From the NCBI GenBank assembly GCA_050289625.1, contig JBNKGC010000010.1, positions 1-59,745 on the forward strand: 59,745 bases of DNA, in the 5' to 3' direction. The translations under genes were made by a program, and so were the position numbers. Positions within the stretch are counted from its first letter, which is position 1. Each line of letters opens with the position of its first letter. Shown in pieces: positions 9,801 through 18,310 of the stretch. Source of the stretch: NIC37A-2 sp050289625 (GTDB taxonomy: Bacteria > Myxococcota_A > Polyangia > Polyangiales > Polyangiaceae). The notes beneath the pieces were generated by a model that ran no database searches, was not told the DNA's origin, and saw nothing but the letters and a program-made list of their open reading frames with translations.

Positions 9801-10507
9801 GGTGCGGCCGGATCGGTCGCAAGTTTTCGCGCGAGGGTGGCTCCCGCCCACGGGGGCGCGCCGGTCAGCGCTTCGTAGAGCAAACAACCGAACGCGTACC
9901 AGTCGCAGGCGGCGGAGAGCTCGCCTTCCGTGATTTGCTCCGGAGCGAGATACGCGGGAGTCCCGGCGACGAAGGCCTCGGTGGCGCGTTGCGCTCGCCC
10001 GTCGCGCAGGTCACGCACCAATCCGAAGTCGAGTACCACGACGCGACCACCGGTTTCGACGAGGACGTTGGCGGGTTTGAGATCGCGATGGATGCGGCCG
10101 ACTTCGTGCAGGGCGCGGATCGCACGCGCGAGCTGCGCGAAGCGGTCGCGGAGCGCCTGCTCCTTGAGTCGCGGTCGGCTGTCCGGTCCGTTGCGGAAAG
10201 CCAGAAAGTGCGCCCCGCGCACCAACTCCATCGTGAAAAACCAGAGATCATTTTCGAAGAAGAGCTCGTGCAGCACGACGAGGTTTTCATGCGAGATGTC
10301 GGCGAGGCCGCGAAACTCGTTCTTGAAGCGCGCTAGCGATGCGCCGGTGGCTCGGTGGAGGGTCTTCAGTGCGACACGCTCTCCTCGTTCACGGTCGAAC
10401 ACGGCATGGACCACTCCGCTCGTGCCCTGGCCGAGGAGCTCCAGCACGTCGAACCGCTCCGGCAAGCGGGCGACCAGATCCTTGTGCGCAGCTTCCACCG
10501 TGGTCAC
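6887..10507 (-). CDS. Large Ser/Thr protein kinase with AAA ATPase and TPR-like C-terminus (PknK-like regulator)
   Basis: The protein is a cytoplasmic multidomain signalling protein of about 1206 aa. From the GTG at 10507, the kinase domain spans residues about 19-275: loop GQGTSG at 26-31, lysine in VALK at 48, HRDLKPAN at 140-147, DFG at 160-162, and an APE-like GTPAYLAPE. A STAND/AAA-type ATPase follows, with P-loop GPSGIGKST at 322-330 and Walker B LVLYVDDFQWAD near 437-448. The remaining 600 or so residues are Ala/Leu/Arg-rich helical repeats of TPR character. I prefer the GTG at 10507 because GGGAG sits about 8 nt upstream; the frame stays open to a TTG at 10654. No DNA-binding tail is recognised, unlike some MalT/PknK proteins. 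Its promoter would lie in the 194-bp gap shared with the divergent DUF2231-type gene. Confidence 0.9.
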   Translation of the reverse strand: MTTVEAAHKDLVARLPERFDVLELLGQGTSGVVHAVFDRERGERVALKTLHRATGASLARFKNEFRGLADISHENLVVLHELFFENDLWFFTMELVRGAHFLAFRNGPDSRPRLKEQALRDRFAQLARAIRALHEVGRIHRDLKPANVLVETGGRVVVLDFGLVRDLRDGRAQRATEAFVAGTPAYLAPEQITEGELSAACDWYAFGCLLYEALTGAPPWAGATLARKLATDPAAPSSLVGGVPDDLDELCLGLLRRNPRDRPGPEEVSRLLGDSQGFTVPSVAPSARPGATTLVGRNHESAILNHWMSAPADRPRVAVIAGPSGIGKSTLAHACVTRAESGGALVFSSRCHQQESVPHNAWDGIVDQLADYLEARCAEEGPRLIDPALIRLFPVLGAVPGPGGPEADEPLDPNEERALAVRALRAILREIGSDETLVLYVDDFQWADADSVQLFRELLTGYSPPNLRLLLTHRTGQPGGGPAQTLFDDPEVAEVVQRLDLEPLPPECAAELLDDIDGVPNSARARILSEAAGNPYLLAELGRSAQRLHAEGIPFGLPNAVDERLSVLPESARLIFYRVSLLARPTPLRVALRCAERRSTLEDIRRLEVAGLVRFVRREARAWVEPYHDRLRRAVAERVSEDERPAHFRALAQAFEKHERRDSAALSACWKAAGYTTEAAVHAFDAARKAESSLAFGSAASWYDEALSLGTYTAEERRQILVDLGRTADLAGYGARAARAFRTAADMADSVERIDLLRRASQALLSSGLEEEGMQILSEVLAAVGCPIPAGKWAVLASLLWQRSRLRRRPLAVGSRPHTTRERQQLEALHVAVVSAFHHDPLRAWLFATLQVRRALKGNDEHQLLRSVSNFLVFAATEVVQKPTTVRAFEEFGEALLPRVNDPVTAAWFESARGTRAFLEGCWHEAIERLGAAERALREQHGVRWELTTTRRAYAAAVQIEGDMACIEAELRDWLADAERRDDREGVISHSLALGYADFARGDTTELPMLLERVRKLAGPSHDAQVNISWVEAFWRCYDDPDLGLLSEAYERLQYLHRSDQRFVAFFRAWNTGYEARVATALAVNTEGDERARWRREMRILRGRLLRENWPHATAEALQLEASQLILDGEVDRASVLLDQASGLWEKLGAKLFASTRRYAVARLLGDAQKAEALAQSIRHLGVADVERMVRAHVPSHRVPPGKPEL

Positions 10508-10701
10508 ATCGTCGGCTCCCGTGCCGGGACTCGCAAGGGGTGGGGTTCCGAGCCCCACGGCGACCCCGCTGATACGATGGTCAGCTGCCGGCCACGCGTG
10601 CGGTGCCGTATGCGAAGCCAACACTCCAGCCGGCGGTGGCCGACCGACTGGCAAATCCCCAGTCGGCCCGGTCTCCGACGTCGACCGTCGAAGGGCTCTC
10701 C

Positions 10702-11202
10702 ATGGACTCGCTGTTTTTTCACCCCAAAGTCATTCACGTGCCCCTGGCCTTGGGCGTGCTGATGCCACTCATCGCCGGCGGGCTCGTTCTGGCCTGGTGG
10801 CGCAGGTGGTTGCCACCTCGAGCCTGGGTGCTGGCGGTGGCGCTCCAAGCGATCCTGGTTGCCTCGGGCGCCGTCGCGCTTCAAACCGGTGAGGCCGAGG
10901 AGGAGCGAGCGGAAGAGGTGGTGCCCGAGTCGGCGATCGAGAAGCACGAGGAGGCTGGTGAGATCTTCGTGTGGGCGAGCGGCGGCGTTCTCGGGGTGAT
11001 GCTGATCGGTCTACTCATGGCACGCCGCAGGGCGGGACTCCCTGTCGCGACGCTTGCTACCCTGGGAACGGTCGTCGTCTCGGGTCTCGCCTATCGCACG
11101 GGGCAGGCCGGCGGAGAATTGGTCTTTCGCCATGGCGCTGCTGGCATCTACGCCACCCCCGATCAGGGAGGCGAGCGGTCTCACGACCACGAAGAGGAGT
11201 AG
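10702..11202 (+). CDS. DUF2231-type integral membrane protein
   Basis: The 166-aa protein starts at an ATG at 10702 preceded by GAAGGG at a usable distance; an upstream in-frame ATG at 10603 adds only non-hydrophobic sequence. It opens with FHPKVIHVPLALGVLMP, the HPxxIHxPxA signature of the DUF2231 membrane family. Four hydrophobic helices can be read at about 8-28, 36-55, 82-102 and 108-125, with a charged EEERAEE segment between helices two and three and a His/Glu-rich C-terminus (HDHEEE) that could bind metal. Function is unknown; relatives often sit beside redox or cytochrome genes, but no such gene is adjacent here. It is transcribed divergently from the big kinase and ends one base before the stop of the convergent GFA gene. 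Confidence 0.7.
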   Translation: MDSLFFHPKVIHVPLALGVLMPLIAGGLVLAWWRRWLPPRAWVLAVALQAILVASGAVALQTGEAEEERAEEVVPESAIEKHEEAGEIFVWASGGVLGVMLIGLLMARRRAGLPVATLATLGTVVVSGLAYRTGQAGGELVFRHGAAGIYATPDQGGERSHDHEEE

Positions 11203-11203
11203 G

Positions 11204-11683
11204 TCAGGACACGGCTCGAAGGAGCGAGTCACGCCTTCTTAGACTCTCCTTCGGCCAGTGCTCCGAGGCGCGGTAGTAGCCAGGCACGATCGGCACCCCC
11301 GTGGGGAGGGTGAACCACGGCTGTTTGGTGTCGGTGAAGATGTGAATGTCGGGTGGCATCTGATGTTCGCGCTGGAGGGTACCGACGCGGACGAACACGA
11401 TGGCCTCGGCGAGCTTTCCGTAGGCGTAGTGGCTCCACAGGGCGACCTGGCACTGGTCGCATCGAATGATGCGCTGTCCCTTGCCGCTCGCGCTTGGGGT
11501 GAGCACTTCGCTGGTGGTTCCTTGGAGCACGGTGAGGCGCTCCGTTTCGATCAAAGCATTCAGGGAAAAAGCCGAGCCCGATTCACGCTGGCACCAGGTG
11601 CAGTGGCAAGCGTGCACGAAAAGCGGCGATGAGCCCAGCTGGTAGCGAACGTGGCGGCATGCGCAGTGACCCTTCAGTGCCAT
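11204..11683 (-). CDS. GFA/CENP-V-family zinc-binding protein
   Basis: The 159-aa protein starts at an ATG at 11683 with GGAAG upstream; longer in-frame starts lack family similarity. It belongs to the glutathione-dependent formaldehyde-activating (GFA) fold. MALKGHCACRHVRY gives the first CxC pair, HACHCTWCQ the CxxCxxC-like cluster, and RCDQCQVALW the third Cys pair, together building the usual two zinc sites. PxxIHIFTDTKQPWFTLP is the conserved C-terminal strand of the family. Most members have no proven activity, so the formaldehyde-related name should not be taken as function. The gene converges on the DUF2231-type gene with a one-base gap. Nothing in the upstream 400 bp points to specific regulation. 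Confidence 0.85.
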   Translation of the reverse strand: MALKGHCACRHVRYQLGSSPLFVHACHCTWCQRESGSAFSLNALIETERLTVLQGTTSEVLTPSASGKGQRIIRCDQCQVALWSHYAYGKLAEAIVFVRVGTLQREHQMPPDIHIFTDTKQPWFTLPTGVPIVPGYYRASEHWPKESLRRRDSLLRAVS

Positions 11684-12087
11684 GGCGAAAGCTTCCGCGA
11701 GACGAACCTTGGCCGCAACGAGGCGCGGCTCCCCGCGATTCGAGACCGACGCCAACGACCTGGCGCTCCGAGCCTCTGGCGGACGAGGGCAGTGGCCGGT
11801 TGTCGGCGAGTGTGGACAAACCGGGCAATGGGCCGACTTGGCCGCTCCAATCCGTGACTATTTTGTGATGGTGGTGGCAAATGCTCGTCACGGCACCCGG
11901 CTCCCCTTTCTGTGCTCTCGCTCACACTCATGGATGACACACAAATTTGCGGCACAGCTCGGCACAGCTCGGACATCTGGATCAGAAGTTGCGACGGAAG
12001 GTGACCCGTTTTCCTTGCGGCATGGTCCTTGCTGACTGGGGGCGGCCCCTGAAGCGACTTTGGGGGGCCTCACTTCAAGGAGAATGA
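11684..12087. other. Gene-free divergent intergenic region
   Basis: These 404 bp between the minus-strand GFA gene and the plus-strand lipoprotein show no convincing gene. They are visibly less GC-rich than the surroundings around 11860-11960 and contain a short direct repeat (GGCACAGCTC twice near 11953-11972). A strong AAGGAG ribosome-binding site sits at about 12076-12081. Promoters for both flanking genes are expected here but none could be assigned. Confidence 0.5.
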
Positions 12088-14343
12088 ATGAAAACTCGAA
12101 CTCGAACGACCCTGCTGAGAATTGGAACGGCACTCTTGGTTCTCGGTTCTGCGCATGCCATGTCGGCGTGCTCCGCGGAACCGGACGGAGGTTCGGAGAC
12201 GGTGCGGGCAGGTCAGATCCAGCTCCCGCTGGAAACGATAGGTTCGGAGGGGAACCTCTACAGGCTGAACAACGCCCGCTTCCGTATCACCAGCGTGGCC
12301 ACGGGGGAGACGGTGAAGACGCTCCGAAGTGAGCCTGGTGTGAGCCTCCTCGAGACCGAGCTCGGGGCCGGAGAGTACACGGTCACTCTTCTCGAAGGTT
12401 GGGAGCTCGAGCGGTTCGGCGGTTCGGTTGGGACCGGGGGAGCCAGCACGGGTGGCGCCGTGGGAGTTGGTGGCGGTCCCGTGATGGGCGGCTTCACAGG
12501 GGATCCGGGCGTCGGCGGGACTGCTGCCGGTGGCGTCGATGCGGGGACTGGAGGCATTGCCGCGGGCGGCGGCGTCGCCTTCCCGGACGACTTCTTCGAG
12601 GAGGAGGAGCCCCCGGCAGGAGTGGGGGGCACTGGTGGTGCATCTTCCCAAGTCATCCCCGCAATCCTGGTCGGCAACGCCGTGCAGTTCGTCTCGGTGG
12701 AACCGAACAGCGACCAGTTCGTCTTCTACACCTTCCGCGTGGGAAATGAGGTGATCCAGTTCCTCCCGGGCCGGCTCCAGATCGGCATCGGGGTGATCGA
12801 GGATCCGGAGGAACCGCAGTGCGACACACTGGCCATCCAGCGGCGAGCCTTGTTCGATTCCTCCGTCCTTGCCACGTCGGCCTTGTCCATGCGGCAGGTC
12901 TTCGATGCGCTCGGCGCGAACGAGGACTTTGCGACCCCGGGCGAGCGGTTGTTCCAGGAAGTGATCGACAGCTATGCCACGGCGAGCGAGGGGCGCCTCC
13001 CGGATGCCGTTCACTGCGGGGACGAGAGTGTCGACGGTCAACCGACACTGAACGGTTTCCCGATCGAGTGCAACCGGGAGGAGCGAAATCAGTTCGACAA
13101 CCTCGATTTGTTTTTCCCGACGGCAGCCGTCAACCGCCTCGATCTGGCACCCGAGTCGGGCGCCCACTGCGGGCAGCAGCGGCTCATCTTCGCCAGCAAC
13201 GCGCTGAACCGCATGTTCTTCATCTTTGAAGCGCAAATTCCGAACCCGGCCCCCGAGCTAGGCGTCGCAGGGTGTCAGCCCATCGCCGACTTCTGGGCGA
13301 CCCAGGCGGCCATCGACGATCCGCTCGAACGCGCGGTCCGGCTCTCACAGGCCTTCCTGTCGGGGTTGCCCGAACTCCTGGAGCAGGGGATCGGGCCCTT
13401 CATGACCGCCACGAATCTGACGGTGGGAAGCGGCCAGATCCGAACGAATCAGTTCGACTCTTTCCCGTGGACCCTTCGTGAGTTCAAGCTCGCGACCGAT
13501 GGCCCCGAGCTGACCGTCGTTCCGTTCCCCGTTGCCGAGTCGCCTCGCGGTGAGCTTTGGAACGACAGCATCCCCACGCCGCAAGGCGAAGCGTGTCGCC
13601 AAGCCTTCCTCGACGCCATTCCGAATTTGCTAACCGATCCGGCGATGATGAGCTTCCCTGTTCCGCACGAATGCAAGGACGCGGAGAGCCGGAACGATTT
13701 CAGCGAGGACTACTTGGGGCATCTGCTCGGTGGAGATCCCGGCGGTTTCCAGGCGCAAATTGCGAGCGCCGTCGAGGGAACCGGTCTGAGTGCTTTCGAC
13801 GTGGCCAGCCGCGCGCGTTTCGCAGGTTCGTGCATCGGGTGCCACGAAGAAGCGGGAGGAAGCGATCTGGGTAACGGGGTCTTTGCTCCGTTCTCCAACG
13901 GGTTCGTCCACGTGGACGAGTTCCGGCTCGACGAGTGTGGCCAAGGAGAGCAATGCTTCGGACTCTCGTCGGCGGTCGTGGACGTCTTCCTGCCGCATCG
14001 GGCGGAGGTGTTGAGCCAGTTCGTCCAGCTCCCGACGGTCGACGGCTGTGAGGGCGGCTCAGGCGGCGGATCTGGCGGGTTTGGTGGCTTCCCGACGGGG
14101 GGTGCGTCAGGCGTCGGGGGCGCTTCGGCGGGTGGCTCAGTCGGTGGCGGCATGGGGGGCGCCGAGCCGTTCCCGGGTGAGGAGCCGCTCCCCGGCCCCG
14201 CAACGGGCGGTGCTCCGGCGCTCGATCCAGCCCTCCCCGCCGCGAGTACGCCCGTTTCGGCGCTCGTCGCTCAAGAGGAGCAGATGCGAGCTGCCGTGGG
14301 CAACAAGACGGTGGGCGGCCAAGACGCACGTCGAACGCACTGA
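12088..14343 (+). CDS. Secreted lipoprotein with Gly-rich linkers and a CxxCH heme-type site
   Basis: The 751-aa protein starts at an ATG preceded by AAGGAG. The N-terminus is a lipoprotein signal (KTRTRTTLLRIG, hydrophobic stretch, lipobox-like AMSAC near residue 29). A beta-like segment is followed by a Gly/Thr/Ala-rich linker at about 115-190, then a large domain of about 400 residues with scattered cysteines. Near its end, SCIGCHEE contains C582, C585 and H586, a canonical covalent c-type heme site, and resembles single-heme segments in secreted myxobacterial oxidoreductase-like proteins. A second GG-rich stretch occupies about 655-700. I do not recognise the main domain. The protein is probably anchored at the outer surface or periplasm. 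It ends just before the assembly gap and appears complete. The single CxxCH may be real heme attachment or chance. Confidence 0.7.
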   Translation: MKTRTRTTLLRIGTALLVLGSAHAMSACSAEPDGGSETVRAGQIQLPLETIGSEGNLYRLNNARFRITSVATGETVKTLRSEPGVSLLETELGAGEYTVTLLEGWELERFGGSVGTGGASTGGAVGVGGGPVMGGFTGDPGVGGTAAGGVDAGTGGIAAGGGVAFPDDFFEEEEPPAGVGGTGGASSQVIPAILVGNAVQFVSVEPNSDQFVFYTFRVGNEVIQFLPGRLQIGIGVIEDPEEPQCDTLAIQRRALFDSSVLATSALSMRQVFDALGANEDFATPGERLFQEVIDSYATASEGRLPDAVHCGDESVDGQPTLNGFPIECNREERNQFDNLDLFFPTAAVNRLDLAPESGAHCGQQRLIFASNALNRMFFIFEAQIPNPAPELGVAGCQPIADFWATQAAIDDPLERAVRLSQAFLSGLPELLEQGIGPFMTATNLTVGSGQIRTNQFDSFPWTLREFKLATDGPELTVVPFPVAESPRGELWNDSIPTPQGEACRQAFLDAIPNLLTDPAMMSFPVPHECKDAESRNDFSEDYLGHLLGGDPGGFQAQIASAVEGTGLSAFDVASRARFAGSCIGCHEEAGGSDLGNGVFAPFSNGFVHVDEFRLDECGQGEQCFGLSSAVVDVFLPHRAEVLSQFVQLPTVDGCEGGSGGGSGGFGGFPTGGASGVGGASAGGSVGGGMGGAEPFPGEEPLPGPATGGAPALDPALPAASTPVSALVAQEEQMRAAVGNKTVGGQDARRTH

Positions 14344-14386
14344 CGGAAGGCTGCGCCTCCCCACGTGTCTTCCTTGCTGGGTGGTG

Positions 14387-14396
14387 NNNNNNNNNN
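14387..14396. other. Assembly gap (10 N) followed by poly-C
   Basis: Ten N bases are followed by twelve C residues (14397-14408). A fixed-length N run against a homopolymer is the mark of a scaffold join of unknown true size. It falls between two complete genes, so no reading frame here is broken, but genes could be missing and the neighbourhood of the lipoprotein and permease is not proven contiguous. Confidence 0.97.
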
Positions 14397-14423
14397 CCCC
14401 CCCCCCCCAGCGCCGTCTGGCGG

Positions 14424-15632
14424 TCATTGCGATGGCAATCCGAGGCCGAAAACCAGCAGGCAGAGCAGGGTGGTGATGGAAAACTCGACGAGTCGCAACG
14501 AGCGGCGCGGAACGTTCTCCTTCTGCACTGCCGTCAGCAACGCGACGATGCACTGAAGCATGTAAAAGAGTGCGAATGCGCGTGAGGCGTAGGCGATGAT
14601 CTCGTTGACGTTGGTCTCCCAGGTGAGAGAAACGGTGATCAGCATCAGCGCGAGGTAGGCGAAACGCGGACGGAGTTTGTGCTCCGTGATGTCGTCGATC
14701 AGACCGCCAGCTCCGGATTCGTCCGCAATGGCAGCGCTGAACTGACTGCCGATGGCCGCAACGGAGATGAGGAAAGGCAGGACGACGGCGACGGGTTTCG
14801 TCATGCCGATGATTGCGGTCACGTTGGCTCCGAAGCCCTCGTGGAAAAGAACCGTCGAAAGCCCGATGAACACCAGATAGATGACTGCCGAGACGAGTTG
14901 TGCGGCACGCATGGTTGAAATCCGCTGTTCGGCAGAGTGCGTAGCTCGTAGATATCGGGACGTTTCGAAGCCCTGAACGACGATCAGGAGTCCCAAAAGG
15001 ACGCGAAAATCGTGGAAGTCGACGTCCGACGAAACCTCCGGCAAGGTCCACGCACCCCGCAGTGCCAGGCCGCCATTGTGAACCGCGAGCGCGAAGAGTA
15101 GCGCGCCGATCATCCCCAGGTTGAGGCTGACCGCATAGCGTTCCACCGCCTCGAGCTCTCGCAAGCCGCGCCACATGCCCACGCCACTGATGACGACCAG
15201 GAGGAGTGTGGTGACGAGGTTGCCCACCAGCTCGACCTCGATTCCGACGGCGTTGAGCAGAAATGCGGTGAGGAGTTGTAGGTAGTAGGTGACCGAGACG
15301 AAGTACGCAGCCGATAGGACGATTCGAGACAAGAACGCGACGCTCTGGGCCGGTCCGTGTCCAGTGTTCTCGACGGGCTCGAAGTAGCGAATGTTGAAGC
15401 GGATGGCGCTTCCCACGGCGTAGGCGAGGAGAAGAAGAGTCGCCATGCTCGCCGTCGCCCAGATACCGACGGTGATTGCCAGAAGGGGAGCACTGACGAG
15501 AAAGCCGCTTCCCATGATCGAGGCCAACGGCGTCACCGTGGCCTTGAAGGTCGACGAGGTCGAGAGTCGTCGGGAAAACGCCAAATACCCGGCGAGGAGA
15601 AGGGCCATGGCGATGATGAAAAAGCTCAACAC
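14424..15632 (-). CDS. Polytopic membrane protein, APC/LeuT-fold permease-like
   Basis: The 402-aa, strongly hydrophobic protein has about eleven predicted helices (for example 1-20, 36-55, 60-80, 104-125, 133-152, 167-186). It starts at a GTG at 15632; no strong ribosome-binding site is visible. The early segment ATVTPLASIMGSGFLVSAPLL resembles the unwound first helix of amino-acid/polyamine permeases (GSGFL), and GFETSRYLRATHSAEQRIS resembles the loop after helix six in that superfamily. I therefore place it in the APC/LeuT-like superfamily with moderate confidence and cannot name a substrate. It stands alone between AidB on the same strand and the assembly gap downstream of its stop. A 143-bp gap separates it from aidB, so it could be cotranscribed or independent. 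Confidence 0.65.
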   Translation of the reverse strand: MLSFFIIAMALLLAGYLAFSRRLSTSSTFKATVTPLASIMGSGFLVSAPLLAITVGIWATASMATLLLLAYAVGSAIRFNIRYFEPVENTGHGPAQSVAFLSRIVLSAAYFVSVTYYLQLLTAFLLNAVGIEVELVGNLVTTLLLVVISGVGMWRGLRELEAVERYAVSLNLGMIGALLFALAVHNGGLALRGAWTLPEVSSDVDFHDFRVLLGLLIVVQGFETSRYLRATHSAEQRISTMRAAQLVSAVIYLVFIGLSTVLFHEGFGANVTAIIGMTKPVAVVLPFLISVAAIGSQFSAAIADESGAGGLIDDITEHKLRPRFAYLALMLITVSLTWETNVNEIIAYASRAFALFYMLQCIVALLTAVQKENVPRRSLRLVEFSITTLLCLLVFGLGLPSQ

Positions 15633-15775
15633 GTTGCGTCGTCGGGTTGTCCACTCCGGGACACCGTCCGAGCCCGGAGGTCAGAGCGGCTTTCGTCCAT
15701 CGACGGTCATGGGACGGCCCGTTTCGTTCGTTCTTCACCCTGCAGGGCGCGGGGCCACGTCTCCGGTCCGACCGA

Positions 15776-17410
15776 TCACGAACCTGCATTCGGTCGACAC
15801 CGCTCTAAGATTGGGGCGATGTCGACGCCCTTCGGGAGGGTTCCATAGGCGGAGCCCCACGTTCCCCCGAGGCGCGCCCGGGTGAATGCCTCAGCGACCG
15901 CGGGATGCCCAAAGCGCAAGAGGAGCGCGCACTGGAGCGCGAGGGCCATGTCGCCGACGACCTGGCGCGCCCGGTATTCGAGGGATTCCGTGTCTGCGAG
16001 CCGAGGTCCGAACGTCTGCACGAATGCATCGAGATTCGCGTCTGCGCCCCTTGCTGCTTCGAGCTCCTCGAAAAATGCGTCGAGCACATCGGGTTCCTTC
16101 CGAATTGCCCGCAGCGCGTCGAGAGCGGCCACGTTGCCGCTTCCTTCCCAAATAGAAAGCAAGGGCGCCTCGCGATAGATCCGCGGCATTCCGGACTCTT
16201 CGACGTAGCCGTTCCCGCCGAGACACTCGAGGGCCTCGGCGGTATGCGCGGGGCCCCGCTTGCACACGTGGTATTTGGAGACCGAAAGCCCGATTCGGCG
16301 TAGCGTGGCGGCCCGCTCGTCCCCGCATTGGGCGGCGTCGGTGAGGGACGCCAACCAGAGCGCGACCATCATCGACGCCTCGGCTTCCACGGCGAGGTCT
16401 GCGACGACGTTCCGCATGAGAGGTTGGTCGACGAGCTTCTTGCCGAAGGCGGAGCGATGCGCCACGTGATGTGCAGCCTGCATCGTGGCGTGCATCATGA
16501 GTGTTGCGGTGCTGATGACGCAGTCGAGACGGGTGCCGTTCACCATCTCGATGATGGTGCGCACACCGCGTCCCTCATCTCCGAGGCGAAGCCCCACCGC
16601 ATTTTCGTATTCGATTTCGCTGCTGGCATTGGACCGGTTGCCGAGCTTGTCTTTGAGTCGCTCGAGGCGAATGGCGTTCAGCGAGCCGTCCGGCAACACC
16701 CGAGGTACGACGAAGCAGGTGAGGCCCCCGGGCGCCTGGGCGAGGGTGAGAAAAATGTCGGACATCGGCGCGGAGGTGAACCACTTGTGCCCGACGAGAC
16801 GGTAGGTGCCATCGGCCTCCGGAGTGGCGCGCGTCGTGTTTGCACGGACGTCGGAGCCCCCCTGCTTTTCGGTCATCGACATGCCGGCGATGAGCCCTGC
16901 TTTCGTCATCGGCGTGCGCAGTCCGGGTTCGTACACTCGGCTCGCCAACAGGGGCTCGTACATCGCGGCAAGGCGCGGATCGGTGCGCAGAGCTGGCACC
17001 GCGGCGTACGTCATCGAAATGGGACAGCCATGGCCGGTGTCGACCACGTGCCACACGCTGAACTTCACGGCGCGGATCAAATGAGCTTGCGGTCGAGGGT
17101 CGGTCCACGGCGCGCCGTGAAGACCGAAGCCGACGGCCATCCTCATGAGCTCGTGGTAGGCGGGATCGTAGGTGACCTCGTCGATTCGATGCCCATAGCG
17201 GTCGTGGGTTCGGAGTACAGGCGGGTGTCTTTCCGCTCGTTCTCCGAGCTCCTGGAATCGCGCGGTTCCGGCGAGGCGTCCGACTTCCGAGATCTCCTCG
17301 AGCGCATTTTCCGCTCCGGCGCACTCGAGAGCCTCGCGGAAGAGAGGGTAGTCCGAAACATCGTAGCCGACGAGCGGCGGTGGCTGGTTGACGACCTCAT
17401 GGGTCAACAT
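15776..17410 (-). CDS. aidB: Acyl-CoA dehydrogenase-family protein, AidB-like
   Basis: The 544-aa protein matches AidB, the alkylation-response flavoprotein related to isovaleryl-CoA dehydrogenase, in length and order. It begins HEVVNQPPPLVGYDVSDYPL, the AidB-specific start. Flavin/substrate segments follow: GMSMTEKQGGSDVRANTT (about 177-194) and HKWFTSAPMSD. The C-terminal helical domain carries RSAFGKKLVDQPLMRN, AEALECLGGNGYVEES and REAPLLSIWEGSGNV, the last containing the Glu region used as catalytic base in the dehydrogenase family. In E. coli AidB is induced by alkylating agents, binds DNA and is thought to shield it or destroy alkylators; that role is transferred by homology. No ada or alkB neighbour is present, so regulation is not evident. 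Confidence 0.93.
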   Translation of the reverse strand: MLTHEVVNQPPPLVGYDVSDYPLFREALECAGAENALEEISEVGRLAGTARFQELGERAERHPPVLRTHDRYGHRIDEVTYDPAYHELMRMAVGFGLHGAPWTDPRPQAHLIRAVKFSVWHVVDTGHGCPISMTYAAVPALRTDPRLAAMYEPLLASRVYEPGLRTPMTKAGLIAGMSMTEKQGGSDVRANTTRATPEADGTYRLVGHKWFTSAPMSDIFLTLAQAPGGLTCFVVPRVLPDGSLNAIRLERLKDKLGNRSNASSEIEYENAVGLRLGDEGRGVRTIIEMVNGTRLDCVISTATLMMHATMQAAHHVAHRSAFGKKLVDQPLMRNVVADLAVEAEASMMVALWLASLTDAAQCGDERAATLRRIGLSVSKYHVCKRGPAHTAEALECLGGNGYVEESGMPRIYREAPLLSIWEGSGNVAALDALRAIRKEPDVLDAFFEELEAARGADANLDAFVQTFGPRLADTESLEYRARQVVGDMALALQCALLLRFGHPAVAEAFTRARLGGTWGSAYGTLPKGVDIAPILERCRPNAGS

Positions 17411-17644
17411 CGGTGCGCCCCCGGGGCGGCTGTTCGCTGCCCGCTGTTAGGTATGAAACCGAAGGCGAGGCGACGCCACCGGCGGTCGGCCAGCGGCCCT
17501 CGGCGAGGGTGCCGGAGTCGCCCGGATTGCATTTCGCGACGGTTGGCGAGGCTGGGGTGGCGTTCTCGAATAAGAATTGCCCACTCGGTCTCCGATCCCG
17601 AGAGGGGGCGCACGTCATAGGGAAAGAGAGCTCCGTCCTCGATT

Positions 17645-18301
17645 CTAGCGATGTCGCGGGCGGCGGACGGCGCGCACTTTTCCGCTGCTCGCGCCTCCGC
17701 AGAAGAACAAGTCCGCTCCGTTGCTCTCGAGACCAGAAACGAAAGCGCCCTTCGGCATCTCGAGGCGCTCGAGTACCTCGCCCGTTTTCGGTTCCACCCG
17801 CCGGAGTTCGCTCTCGTCGTTCTCGCCCGTGGCATGCCACAGCTCGTCGTCTACCCAACTCACCCCGGTGACGAAGCGATTGGACTCGATGGTGCGCAGG
17901 ATTTCTCCGGTGTTCGGATCGATGCAGTAGATTTTCCGATCGCGGTACTGCCCGATCCAAAGTGTTCCTTCTGCCCACGTCATGCCGGAGTCCCGACCCT
18001 TGCCGGGAGCCGGAATGGTGCTGAGCACCTGACCGGACTCGGCGTCGATCTTTTGAATCTCCCCACCGGTGAGTTGATAGAAGTGCTTTCCGTCGAAGGC
18101 CGTTCCGGCATCCGCTGGGGTGTCCAGACGCTGCGCAGGCTTGCCCGTGACCGGGTCGAAGGCCTGCAGGTGGGTGCCAGCGGCGAACCACGCAAGAGTG
18201 CCGTCGAAGGTCACCCCGCCAACTTTCTCGGCGTCGGGGAAGGGGCCGTACTCGGAAACGACTTCGGCCCGTCGAGGTTCGGGCGGGGCTGGTTTCGTCA
18301 T
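17645..18301 (-). CDS. Glutaminyl-cyclase-like beta-propeller protein
   Basis: The 218-aa protein consists of repeated blades: GVTFDGTLAWFAAGTHLQAF, GTAFDGKHFYQLTGGEIQK, GMTWAEGTLWIGQYRDRKI, GVSWVDDELWHATGENDES and GLESNGADLFFCGG. This pattern of an aromatic strand, 'D ... L W' and a following DP/TG turn is that of the five-bladed glutamine cyclotransferase/YncE-type propellers, which bind metal and can cyclise N-terminal glutamine. There is no signal peptide, so a cytoplasmic binding or sensor role is possible. The gene starts 9 bp after the stop of the upstream HTH regulator on the same strand, implying a two-gene operon. The 234 bp between its stop and aidB hold nothing I recognise. Confidence 0.72.
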   Translation of the reverse strand: MTKPAPPEPRRAEVVSEYGPFPDAEKVGGVTFDGTLAWFAAGTHLQAFDPVTGKPAQRLDTPADAGTAFDGKHFYQLTGGEIQKIDAESGQVLSTIPAPGKGRDSGMTWAEGTLWIGQYRDRKIYCIDPNTGEILRTIESNRFVTGVSWVDDELWHATGENDESELRRVEPKTGEVLERLEMPKGAFVSGLESNGADLFFCGGASSGKVRAVRRPRHR

Positions 18302-18310
18302 GGTACGGAG

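Noticed and set aside
10508..10654. Longer start (TTG at 10654) for the large kinase
   Set aside because: The added 49 residues are Pro/Ala-rich with no domain, and the GTG at 10507 has a GGGAG ribosome-binding site; the longer form cannot be excluded.
12070..13236. A 388-codon minus-strand frame opposite the CxxCH lipoprotein
   Set aside because: The plus strand has a lipoprotein signal and strong ribosome-binding site; the minus frame has neither start signal nor recognisable motifs.
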